Below, piece after piece: positions 8,730-16,578 of a stretch of DNA of 33,780 bases (within the stretch, counting starts at the first letter, position 1; each line of letters begins with the position of its first letter). The notes under the pieces were generated by a model, which worked only from the letters and a program-made list of their open reading frames with translations, was not told the DNA's origin and did no database searches. The stretch lies in contig WRPE01000042.1 in assembly GCA_009773315.1 (NCBI GenBank), positions 1 to 33,780 of the forward strand, written 5' to 3'. This DNA is from Syntrophaceae bacterium. Its GTDB lineage: Bacteria; Desulfobacterota; Syntrophia; Syntrophales; Smithellaceae. A program made the translations under genes and the position numbers.

Positions 8730-8745
8730 ATATGTCGGAGTAGAA
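8730..8745 (-). repeat. Right terminal inverted repeat of the IS701-type element
   Basis: Exact reverse complement of 7287-7302, followed by CTAG at 8746-8749. The transposase start codon lies about 40 bases inside this end, the usual arrangement for this family. Confidence 0.85.
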
Positions 8746-8883
8746 CTAGGCAATAGACTTTTAATTTCAATCTATTTCGTCTTCATGATCCATAATTCAC
8801 TTGATTAAATACTTTGTAAAGCGTATCGGAAATTCTAGAAGTATTCCTGGAGAGAATGGAGGACAACACCTATCTATCGCCGA

Positions 8884-9894
8884 GTGACCTTATCACGTGT
8901 GTTACAAATCAGCTCGCTTTTGCTTTTATTGTTTGTCATGCTTAGCCTTGCCGCGCTTTGCCTCGGCGCGATCCATATCGCTCCCTCCGATGTGGTCAGG
9001 GCCATCGTCAGCGCGCTTTCCGGTAAAACGCCTGCGTACGAAGAGGAACTGATTTTATTTTCCGTACGTCTGCCGCGAATTTTGTTTGCCGGAATCGTCG
9101 GTGCGTCTTTATCATTGGGCGGCGTGGTTTTTCAGGCGCTTTTGCGCAATCCGCTCGCTGATCCTTACGTACTGGGTATTTCCGGCGGATCAGCGCTGGG
9201 GGCCATCATTGGAATTGTTCTCGGCGCCTCTTCCTTTTATTTGGGCGTGCCGTTTCTGGCTTTCTCGGGCGCTCTGATTACCGTATTTTTGGTTTTTATT
9301 GTAGCGGGCGGCCCCAGAGGTGTGCTGCTGGATAATTCGCTATTGCTGGCCGGCGTGGTGGTTAACTCTTTTTTTTCCGCGGCGATTCTTTTTGCTCTGT
9401 CCATCGTCAACAGCATGGAATTGCATAGCATCAGCTTCTGGTTGATGGGTGATCTTTCCCGCGTAGCATTGAAAGAAATCGCCGTTGCCGCTTTATGCCT
9501 GGTTATCTGCTTTGTAATTCTTTACATGCAGGCACGCAAACTTAATTTAATGGTGCAAGGCGAAGAAACCGCTCTGCAGTTGGGCGTCAACGTCCGGGCA
9601 ACGAAATATGTACTCCTGATTGTGACATCGCTCATTACGTCCGTGGCTGTTTCGCTTGCGGGCATCATCGGTTTTGTCGGCATCATGGTGCCGCACATGA
9701 TGCGTCTGGTGTTCGGCTCTGATCATCGATTGCTGATGCCTGCGACGGCGTTTTTCGGCGCATCTTTTCTGGTTGTGGCCGATACGCTGGCGCGCATTGT
9801 TGTTGCGCCCGCCGAGTTGCCGGTCGGCGTGATTACCGCACTCTGCGGCGCTCCCTATTTTATTTTTCTCATGAGAAGGAAGGGCCGCGATTAA
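8884..9894 (+). CDS. btuC: FecCD/BtuC-type ABC transporter permease, probably for cobalamin
   Basis: Inner-membrane permease of a B12/iron-siderophore type ABC importer. It is 336 residues with about nine to ten hydrophobic segments spanning the whole length. Characteristic stretches are RLPRILFAGIVGASLSLGG near residue 62, RNPLADPYVLGISGG near 89-103 (the FecCD coupling region), SFWLMGDLS near 180 and GIIGFVGIMVPHMMRL near 260-275. The start is GTG at 8884; the nearest Shine-Dalgarno-like GGAGG lies about 20 bases upstream and no in-frame ATG precedes it, so the start is not secure. Its stop overlaps the next ATG by one base (TAATG), indicating translational coupling with the ATPase. Cobalamin as substrate is inferred from the riboswitch and receptor downstream. 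No periplasmic BtuF-type binding protein is present in the window, and the IS element lies just upstream. Confidence 0.85.
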   Translation: MTLSRVLQISSLLLLLFVMLSLAALCLGAIHIAPSDVVRAIVSALSGKTPAYEEELILFSVRLPRILFAGIVGASLSLGGVVFQALLRNPLADPYVLGISGGSALGAIIGIVLGASSFYLGVPFLAFSGALITVFLVFIVAGGPRGVLLDNSLLLAGVVVNSFFSAAILFALSIVNSMELHSISFWLMGDLSRVALKEIAVAALCLVICFVILYMQARKLNLMVQGEETALQLGVNVRATKYVLLIVTSLITSVAVSLAGIIGFVGIMVPHMMRLVFGSDHRLLMPATAFFGASFLVVADTLARIVVAPAELPVGVITALCGAPYFIFLMRRKGRD

Positions 9895-10670
9895 TGTCGA
9901 TCCTTTGCGCGCAAAACATTTCTTTTCGTTACACGAACAAACCTGTCATAAACGATGTGTCGTTTGCTCTTGACGAGGCGCGGATCGTCGCGGTGATCGG
10001 ACCCAATGGCTCCGGCAAAACCACGCTGCTCAAAATTCTCAACGCCACGCTTTTTCCAGATACCGGCCAGATGTTCATCGAAAGTCGGGACACGCGACAT
10101 TGGTCGCGTCAGGAAATCGCCCGAACGGTGGCGATTGTTCCGCAGGAGTCTCCGGCGATTTTTTCATTCTTCGCGGAAGAAATTGTACTGATGGGACGGT
10201 TTCCTCATTTAAGCTCCTGGGCGTTTGAAGACAAGAAAGATTACCGGATCGCCCGTGAAGCGATGGCTAAAACGGACTCGCTGCCGTTTGCCCGCTGCCG
10301 TTTTAATGAACTCTCCGCCGGAGAAAGACAGCGTGTGCTGATTGCCCGCGCTCTGGCGCAGCAACCGAAAATTCTGCTGTTGGATGAAAGCACCGTTTTT
10401 CTGGATTTGAAACATCAGTCGCAGTTTCTGTCCTTGCTTCGCGAGCTTAACCGCGAGCAGCATCTGACGGTTATCTTTGTGACGCATGACGTCAATCTGG
10501 CCGCGCAAAATGCCGACCAGATTCTTTTGCTTTACAGCGGGGAAAAATATGCTATAGGAACTCCCGCGGACGTTCTTACCGCGAAAAACATAAAAGAGGT
10601 TTACGATGTCGATGTGGGGATCGATCAGAATCCCTATAACGGATCGACCCGTGTGACATTATTGACCTGA
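9894..10670 (+). CDS. btuD: ABC transporter ATP-binding protein, probably for cobalamin
   Basis: ATPase partner of the preceding permease, 258 residues. Walker A GPNGSGKTT near residue 36, Q-loop region IVPQESP, ABC signature LSAGERQRVLIARAL near 140, Walker B ILLLDEST and the switch His in FVTHDVNL are all present. The gene begins within the permease stop codon (one-base overlap). It ends five bases before the first helix of the cobalamin riboswitch, so the transporter genes themselves are not downstream of the riboswitch in this locus. Size and motif pattern match BtuD/FhuC/FecE proteins; the B12 assignment rests on context. Confidence 0.87.
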   Translation: MSILCAQNISFRYTNKPVINDVSFALDEARIVAVIGPNGSGKTTLLKILNATLFPDTGQMFIESRDTRHWSRQEIARTVAIVPQESPAIFSFFAEEIVLMGRFPHLSSWAFEDKKDYRIAREAMAKTDSLPFARCRFNELSAGERQRVLIARALAQQPKILLLDESTVFLDLKHQSQFLSLLRELNREQHLTVIFVTHDVNLAAQNADQILLLYSGEKYAIGTPADVLTAKNIKEVYDVDVGIDQNPYNGSTRVTLLT

Positions 10671-10674
10671 TTAG

Positions 10675-10817
10675 ATTGTCCACTGAAGGAAGCCGGTTAA
10701 AGTCCGGCGCTGCCCCGCAACTGTAAGCGGAACGAAATCCACAACAAGCCACTGACGCATGACGTTGGGAAGGCGTGGAAAGTAGGTCGCCGCAAGCCAG
10801 GAGACTTTACGGACAGT
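10675..10817 (+). promoter_or_regulatory. Cobalamin (adenosylcobalamin-type) riboswitch
   Basis: The sequence shows the conserved class elements in order: GCCGGTTAAAGTCCGG hairpin (10687-10702 region), GCTGCCCCGCAACTGTAAGCGG, CCACTGACGC, TTGGGAAGGCGTGG, AGTAGG and the B12 box AAGCCAGGAGAC at 10794-10805. A closing helix P1 can form between 10675-10681 and 10811-10817 (six of seven bases pair). It directly precedes the TonB-dependent receptor gene. By the known mechanism, bound cobalamin lowers expression of the downstream gene. Confidence 0.93.
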
Positions 10818-10824
10818 TTCAATA

Positions 10825-10855
10825 AACTTGATTCCCGAGGGGGGAAGGAGAAGTT
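10825..10855 (+). promoter_or_regulatory. Putative expression platform: Shine-Dalgarno-sequestering hairpin
   Basis: AACTT (10825-10829) pairs with AAGTT (10851-10855) and TTCCC (10832-10836) with GGGAA (10842-10846). The ribosome site AAGGAG at 10845-10850 lies inside this hairpin, eight bases before the ATG at 10858. There is no terminator-like stem with a U-run after the aptamer, so control of translation initiation is the likelier mode. Inferred by hand folding only. Confidence 0.5.
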
Positions 10856-10857
10856 CC

Positions 10858-12921
10858 ATGAAGAAGTTCCTGCTTTTTGTTCTGTGGTTGTCTTTCATTT
10901 CTGCTTTATCAGCACACGCTCAAAACCAAAAAGAAGATGAACCTGTTAAAATGGGAGAGGTCGTGGTCACGGCCACACGCGATGCGCAGGAAGTCCGCAA
11001 AACACCCGCGAATGTCACCGTTATTACCGCCGAAGAAATAAGCCTGTCCGGTGCGACGACCGTTGTTGAGGTCCTCGAAAAGCTCGAAAGCATTCAGTTC
11101 CGGACATACAGCGGCAATGCCTCACAAGCCATGATCGACATGAGAGGGTTCGGCGGCGACAATCCTTACGGCAAAACCCTGGTGATGCTCGACGGTCGGC
11201 GGCTCAACCGGACGGATATGGCCTCGATCAACTGGCTGTCGATGCCGATCCATATGATTGAGCGAATCGAAGTTATCCGGGGGCCGGGCAGCGTGATTTA
11301 CGGCGACGCAGCGATAGGCGGCGTAATCAACGTCATCCCCAAAAAAGGCAAAAGCAAACCTGTCGTGAACGCGTCGGCGCTGGCCGGGAGCTACGGTTTG
11401 CACAACGAGCGGATTGGCGTTATCGGTGCGACGGATAAATGGACATATGCCGTTACCGGTGAAAATAATTTCCTATCCGGGTACCGGGATCGTTCAAAAT
11501 ATTCGGCACAGGGCGGCGGCGTTGATGTGGGCTATGCGGCTCACGATCTGTTCAACGTGTCGCTGGGCGTTTCCGTAAGCAGGGCGGATTATCAGTTGCC
11601 TGGCGCTCTCACCAAAGCCCAGATGCGTGAGGACCGCCGTCAATATCAGCCCGCCATGCCCCTGTATTGGATGAACGCCAATGATGATAACGATGGCCGC
11701 GACAAACACACCAACATTAATCTGGGTGTAAAATCCTTCTGGGGACCCTTCGGACAGATGGAAGTGAACGTCACGTATGGCAGGAAAGATCTGCAAAGCA
11801 ATTGGCCGTCCTGGTATTCCTATCAATATTCAGATACGAAAGCAGATACTTACGGCATTTCGCCGAAATATATCCTGGACAAAGAAATTTTTGGATTTCA
11901 CAACAAGGTCGTCTTTGGCGTGGACTATTATAACGAACCTTACAAAAAAGATATTTTCAACGACCGGGAAAGAACCTATCAATTAAGCGCGGCGAATTTT
12001 ACGCGGGAAAGCCTCGGATACTATATACGGGATGAATTCAGTCTTCTGAAAAGTCTGATTTTGAGCGCCGGTTGCCGATTCGAACAGACGAAGATTAAAG
12101 GGACGAATGTCGATTTCTCCATGCCCTCCAACAGCTTTGACAATGAAAAATATTTCAGCGCCGGATCTTATGAAGCGGGACTTACCTGGCTTTGGGGAAA
12201 AAAATCAAAATCCTTTATCAAATACGCAACCATTTACCGCGTTCCCTTCCTGGATGAAATTGCGTCATTTAACGGGTTTGGCGGGTCGTTTCTCACCACG
12301 CTGGAACAGGAAAAAGGAACCAGTCTGGAAGTGGGCGCGGAATACTATCCCCTGGAAAATCTCAAGCTGGGGATAACCCTGTTCCGTATTGACATGCAGG
12401 ATGAAATCGAATACGTCTATACGTCATTGTATACAGGCTATAATCAAAATGTCGGCAAGACGCGTCACGACGGCGCGGAAATTTCCGCTTCCTACTTTTG
12501 GCAGAAGTATCTCAAAGTTTACGGCAATTTAACCTATCACAAAGCGACTTTTGAAAACGGTATCAATGAAAAGAAAGAAATGCCAATGGTGCCCAATCAC
12601 ATTATTAACGCCGGTCTGGAAATCTACCTGCCCTATAATGTGACGATCAAGCCGGAAATTCGGCACGTGGGCGAAGCGTATTTGTCCGGCGACAACAACA
12701 ACAATGCCGAGAAACTTGAATCATTCACGCTTCTGAATGTCTATGTGCATTATAAACCGACTTTCGGCAGACTGAATCTGACTGTATTTGCGGGTGTTGA
12801 AAATCTCACCGATACAATGTATTCGTCTTTTGGTATCGATTACGCCCAGTATGGGATGGATAATTTCTACTACCCTATGCCGGGGAGAACCTTCAAAACC
12901 GGCATTTCTTTTGAGTTTTAA
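10858..12921 (+). CDS. btuB: TonB-dependent outer-membrane receptor, probably for cobalamin (BtuB-like)
   Basis: Outer-membrane beta-barrel receptor powered by TonB, 687 residues. It begins with a Sec signal peptide (MKKFLLFVLWLSFISALSAHAQ). A TonB-box-like MGEVVVTATR follows, then the plug domain with LDGRRLN and IERIEVIRGPGSVIYG-DAAIGGVINVI near residues 110-160, then a long barrel rich in aromatic alternating strands, ending in the C-terminal Phe signature (ISFEF). The ATG at 10858 is chosen over an in-frame TTG at 10828 because AAGGAG precedes it and the signal peptide starts there. The riboswitch directly upstream makes cobalamin or a related corrinoid the probable ligand. The length is a little above E. 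coli BtuB (about 614 aa), consistent with larger loops. Confidence 0.9.
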   Translation: MKKFLLFVLWLSFISALSAHAQNQKEDEPVKMGEVVVTATRDAQEVRKTPANVTVITAEEISLSGATTVVEVLEKLESIQFRTYSGNASQAMIDMRGFGGDNPYGKTLVMLDGRRLNRTDMASINWLSMPIHMIERIEVIRGPGSVIYGDAAIGGVINVIPKKGKSKPVVNASALAGSYGLHNERIGVIGATDKWTYAVTGENNFLSGYRDRSKYSAQGGGVDVGYAAHDLFNVSLGVSVSRADYQLPGALTKAQMREDRRQYQPAMPLYWMNANDDNDGRDKHTNINLGVKSFWGPFGQMEVNVTYGRKDLQSNWPSWYSYQYSDTKADTYGISPKYILDKEIFGFHNKVVFGVDYYNEPYKKDIFNDRERTYQLSAANFTRESLGYYIRDEFSLLKSLILSAGCRFEQTKIKGTNVDFSMPSNSFDNEKYFSAGSYEAGLTWLWGKKSKSFIKYATIYRVPFLDEIASFNGFGGSFLTTLEQEKGTSLEVGAEYYPLENLKLGITLFRIDMQDEIEYVYTSLYTGYNQNVGKTRHDGAEISASYFWQKYLKVYGNLTYHKATFENGINEKKEMPMVPNHIINAGLEIYLPYNVTIKPEIRHVGEAYLSGDNNNNAEKLESFTLLNVYVHYKPTFGRLNLTVFAGVENLTDTMYSSFGIDYAQYGMDNFYYPMPGRTFKTGISFEF

Positions 12922-12922
12922 A

Positions 12923-12970
12923 ATTCAGGCGTGACAACATCTTTGTGCCATGCCACACCTGAATCGGTTT
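12923..12970 (+). terminator. Hairpin terminator after the TonB receptor
   Basis: ATTCAGGCGTG (12923-12933) pairs with CACACCTGAAT (12954-12964), ten of eleven bases, and is followed by CGGTTTTATT. It starts one base after the receptor stop codon and separates the B12 locus from malate dehydrogenase. Confidence 0.55.
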
Positions 12971-12993
12971 TATTACGGAGTTCATATGATTGA

Positions 12994-13995
<1,002 letters not shown>

Positions 13996-14006
13996 GAGAC
14001 AGCGCG

Positions 14007-14047
14007 GAGATTGCCACGTCTCCCGAGGGTCGTCTCGCAATGACAGA
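14007..14047. repeat. REP-like dispersed element (ATTGC ... GCAAT)
   Basis: In the 80-bp spacer between malate dehydrogenase and the iron-sulphur protein, ATTGC at 14010-14014 pairs with GCAAT at 14037-14041 around further short complementary pieces (ACG/CGT, CTC/GAG), ending in GCAATGACAG. This is the layout of the common dispersed element whose ends read GATTGC and GCAATGAC in many deltaproteobacteria. A half-site (TTGTCATTGCGA) occurs at 33301-33312. Confidence 0.5.
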
Positions 14048-14075
14048 GGAAAGGTGGCACCAGGAGAATAGCGCC

Positions 14076-14849
14076 ATGAAACGCAAGATCATTAGTATCG
14101 ACGAAGAAAAATGTACCGGTTGTGGCTTGTGTGTGCCGGGCTGTCATGAAGAGGCGATAAAAATCATCGACGGGAAGGCAAAACTGGTCAACGATGTTTT
14201 TTGTGACGGGTTGGGCGCATGCCTGGGCGAGTGTCCCGAAGGCGCGCTGGCTATCGAAGAACGCGATGCCGAGCCGTTCGATGAAAAACTGGTTCAGGAT
14301 TCCATTGCCCGCAAAAAGCAGAAAGACACTCCGTCGCAACATAGCAAATCAGCGACTCAAAATCTTAATGTCATGAGCCAAGCAGGCGGTTGTCCCGGCT
14401 CGGCTCACGCCGCATTTGAACGTAAGGCACAGGCTATTCCCGGCAAAGCGCAGGCAGGCGAACAATCATCGGAACTGACCCACTGGCCGATTCAACTGCA
14501 TCTGGTAAATCCCGCCGCTGACTTTTTCCGCGGCAAAGACGTTGTGCTGGCCGCGGACTGCGTGGCTTTTGCTTCCGGCAATTTTCATGTCCGTTTTTTG
14601 AAAGGCAAGAGTCTGGCCATTGCCTGTCCCAAACTCGACACTGGGCAGGATGAATACATCGAAAAAATCCGCCGGCTGGTGGATGAGGCCAAAATCAATA
14701 CGCTGACCGTGATGATGATGCAGGTGCCCTGTTGTAGGGGATTAATGCAAATTGCCCAGGCTGCCTTGCAAAAAGCGACAAGAAAAGTGCCCTTAAAGGC
14801 TGTTGTTATCAGCATTCAAGGTGATGTGCTTTCTGAGGAATGGGTGTAG
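14076..14849 (+). CDS. Ferredoxin-like iron-sulphur protein with C-terminal domain
   Basis: The protein has 257 residues. The N-terminal 70 residues form a bacterial ferredoxin domain: first cluster motif C-T-G-C-G-L-C-V-P-G-C is complete. The second motif reads C-D-G-L-G-A-C-L-G-E-C-P, in which the second cysteine position of a normal CxxCxxCxxxCP is a Gly, so the second centre is either a three-Cys cluster or has another ligand. A linker with GGCPGSA follows, then a C-terminal alpha/beta-like domain (about 140-257) with KSLAIACPKLDT and MMQVPCCRGLM, containing additional cysteines. This architecture recurs in anaerobes as an uncharacterised electron-transfer protein. Start ATG 14076 (AGGAGA upstream) is preferred to ATG 14040, which lies within the repeat element. 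No partner oxidoreductase gene is adjacent. Confidence 0.82.
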   Translation: MKRKIISIDEEKCTGCGLCVPGCHEEAIKIIDGKAKLVNDVFCDGLGACLGECPEGALAIEERDAEPFDEKLVQDSIARKKQKDTPSQHSKSATQNLNVMSQAGGCPGSAHAAFERKAQAIPGKAQAGEQSSELTHWPIQLHLVNPAADFFRGKDVVLAADCVAFASGNFHVRFLKGKSLAIACPKLDTGQDEYIEKIRRLVDEAKINTLTVMMMQVPCCRGLMQIAQAALQKATRKVPLKAVVISIQGDVLSEEWV

Positions 14850-14935
14850 ATTAAAGGTCAAATGACGTGTGTATTTGTATGATGTCTCGCATGCCTATGG
14901 AAAACGCAGCCGGTAGGTATAGCGGCGGCGCTTTT

Positions 14936-15778
14936 CTACTGGCTGGTTTTCCTTCGAGAGAGCGTCAGTAAAACACCGCCCAGTCCAAAGGTAATGGCAA
15001 AAACTTTTATCAGCGTCCCAATATAGAAGGGTATCCAGCCTAGAAGCCATAGCAAACCCAAGCCCACCAATGTGTCTTTAACCATTGATTTCTTATGTCC
15101 TTGAAATAATTTGGTGATGATGAAATTACCCAAGAGTGAACTAAACGCGATGAAACCAATAATAGCTGCCAGAAGGAGAGCTGTAAACGCCAGCGGCATT
15201 AAAAAAATACCGATAATGGATATGGCCAGCAGCATAAAAAAGGGTACAATCATCAGCGTTGCCAGAAAACCCCATAAAAAAGATTTTATCTTGTTTGTCT
15301 GAATGGCAGCGGCAATAACGGCCAATGACCGGGGAATCAGCAATGCCATGATCAGCGCGATAATCAGGATAATGGCGAAAAAACACAGAGAAATAACATT
15401 TAAGATTAATGACCAGCCTTCCGATTCACCCCGCAGGGCGGAGGCAATGGATGATGACAGAGTGGATGAATTTATTTCCGTGATATCGCCGAAAACCATA
15501 GAACCACTACCCGTGGCTACAACACCACCTATGACGATCACTTTGCCCCGAACAACGGCTTTATTGGTCAATACAACGGAACCGGCAACGGCCAGAACAT
15601 TTTGCTCAACAAGCCCGTTCACCGTGATCTGTCCGCCAACAGCAATAACGTTATCCACTTTCTGCTCTTCCGTTATGGTGATATCACGGCCTAGTTTAAA
15701 AATATTTTTTGCTTCTACGGGTAGTGACAAAAACATTATAAATATTATGGCGATGATGGCAGTTAGTTTAAATCTCAT
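14936..15778 (-). CDS. Bactofilin-like polymer-forming membrane protein
   Basis: A 280-residue envelope protein with three visible parts. There is an N-terminal signal peptide (MRFKLTAIIAIIFIMFLSLPVEA). Residues about 30-105 form a beta-helix-like region of short repeating strands (DNVIAVGGQITVNG, QNVLAVAGSVVLTN, GKVIVIGGVVATGSG) as in bactofilins. The C-terminal half has four to five hydrophobic helices beginning near residue 124, with a conserved-looking LIPRSLAVIAAAI segment. The same architecture is common in unnamed bacterial membrane proteins. It begins only three bases after the stop codon of the DedA-family gene, so the two form an operon. Role unknown; a structural or membrane-organising function is plausible from the fold. 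Confidence 0.75.
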   Translation of the reverse strand: MRFKLTAIIAIIFIMFLSLPVEAKNIFKLGRDITITEEQKVDNVIAVGGQITVNGLVEQNVLAVAGSVVLTNKAVVRGKVIVIGGVVATGSGSMVFGDITEINSSTLSSSIASALRGESEGWSLILNVISLCFFAIILIIALIMALLIPRSLAVIAAAIQTNKIKSFLWGFLATLMIVPFFMLLAISIIGIFLMPLAFTALLLAAIIGFIAFSSLLGNFIITKLFQGHKKSMVKDTLVGLGLLWLLGWIPFYIGTLIKVFAITFGLGGVLLTLSRRKTSQ

Positions 15779-15781
15779 TAA

Positions 15782-16453
15782 TCAACCTTCCCCTGTTGCC
15801 TTTCGTCGGGCAATGAATTTTTGACGGGCATATGCAATAAAACCCGGCATGACGGAAATAATAACGATGACAATGATCACGACTGTAAAATTGCTTTTAA
15901 CTGTTGGTATATTACCGAAAAAATATCCGCCCAGTAGAAAAATGCCAATCCACGCGATACCGCCGGTGATATTAAATAATATGAATTTAAAATAACTCAT
16001 GGCGCCGACACCGGCCACGAAAGGAGCAAAGGTGCGGATAAACGGCATAAAACGGGCAATAATAATGGTTTTGCCACCGTGCTTTTCATAAAACTCATGC
16101 GTTTTCAGAAGATATTTCTTTTTAAAAAAACGGCTGTCTTCGTAACTAAACACTTTCGGGCCGATATAATGGCCGATCGCATAGTTGACACTGTCCCCGG
16201 CGATCGCGGCAACGCAAAGTAAAATCAATAGCGCTTCAATATGCAGCGCCCCCAGTGCGGCCAGTGCGGCCAGCGCGCCCAGAGCAAAAAGCAGCGAATC
16301 CCCCGGGAGAACCGGCGTTACAACCAGGCCTGTTTCGCAAAAAATAACAATAAATACAATAATATAAACCCATACACCAAAACCCTCCACAATCGCCGGC
16401 AGGTACTGATCGAGGTGGATAAAAAAATCTATAAAATATAGGATTATATCCAT
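15782..16453 (-). CDS. DedA-family membrane protein
   Basis: Integral membrane protein, 223 residues, of the DedA/VTT family; studied members act in lipid-carrier (undecaprenyl phosphate) or phospholipid translocation. Family signatures: PVLPGDSLLFALGALAA near residue 50, GDSVNYAIGHYIGPKVF near 85-100, and the hallmark RFMPFIRTFAPFVAGVGAMSY near 136-156, followed by ITGGIAWIGIFLLGGYFFG. About five to six hydrophobic segments are visible. First gene of a two-gene operon with the bactofilin-like protein. The ATG at 16453 has only a weak ribosome site. The 125-bp spacer to the divergent dehydratase gene contains no clear operator. Confidence 0.9.
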   Translation of the reverse strand: MDIILYFIDFFIHLDQYLPAIVEGFGVWVYIIVFIVIFCETGLVVTPVLPGDSLLFALGALAALAALGALHIEALLILLCVAAIAGDSVNYAIGHYIGPKVFSYEDSRFFKKKYLLKTHEFYEKHGGKTIIIARFMPFIRTFAPFVAGVGAMSYFKFILFNITGGIAWIGIFLLGGYFFGNIPTVKSNFTVVIIVIVIISVMPGFIAYARQKFIARRKATGEG

Positions 16454-16578
16454 AAATATGTTATACTCACTTCCGGAAGAAGAAGAATATTAAAAATTAC
16501 GCATGGTATCCTATATAAGGTTAATAGCAAGAGTGTCAATCTGAAAAAGATTATCTATAAGAAAGGGAGAATACCGCC

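Larger units (their letters stand above)
7287..8745 (-). mobile_element. IS701-type insertion sequence, degraded copy
   Basis: A 1459-bp element bounded by perfect 16-bp terminal inverted repeats (7287-7302 and 8730-8745) and flanked by CTAG on both sides (7283-7286 and 8746-8749). CTAG fits the YTAR target duplication known for the IS701 family. Because CTAG is itself a palindrome and the next flanking bases happen to be C and G, the apparent inverted repeat extends to 21 bp. The only gene inside is a broken transposase on the minus strand. The element sits between the lipoprotein hydrolase and the first gene of the B12 uptake locus, 130 bp upstream of the latter. Confidence 0.88.

Noticed and set aside
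7279-8753. CAA as a 3-bp target duplication of the IS with 21-bp terminal repeats
   Set aside because: CTAG fits the YTAR target rule of the IS701 family and its self-complementarity explains the longer apparent repeat.
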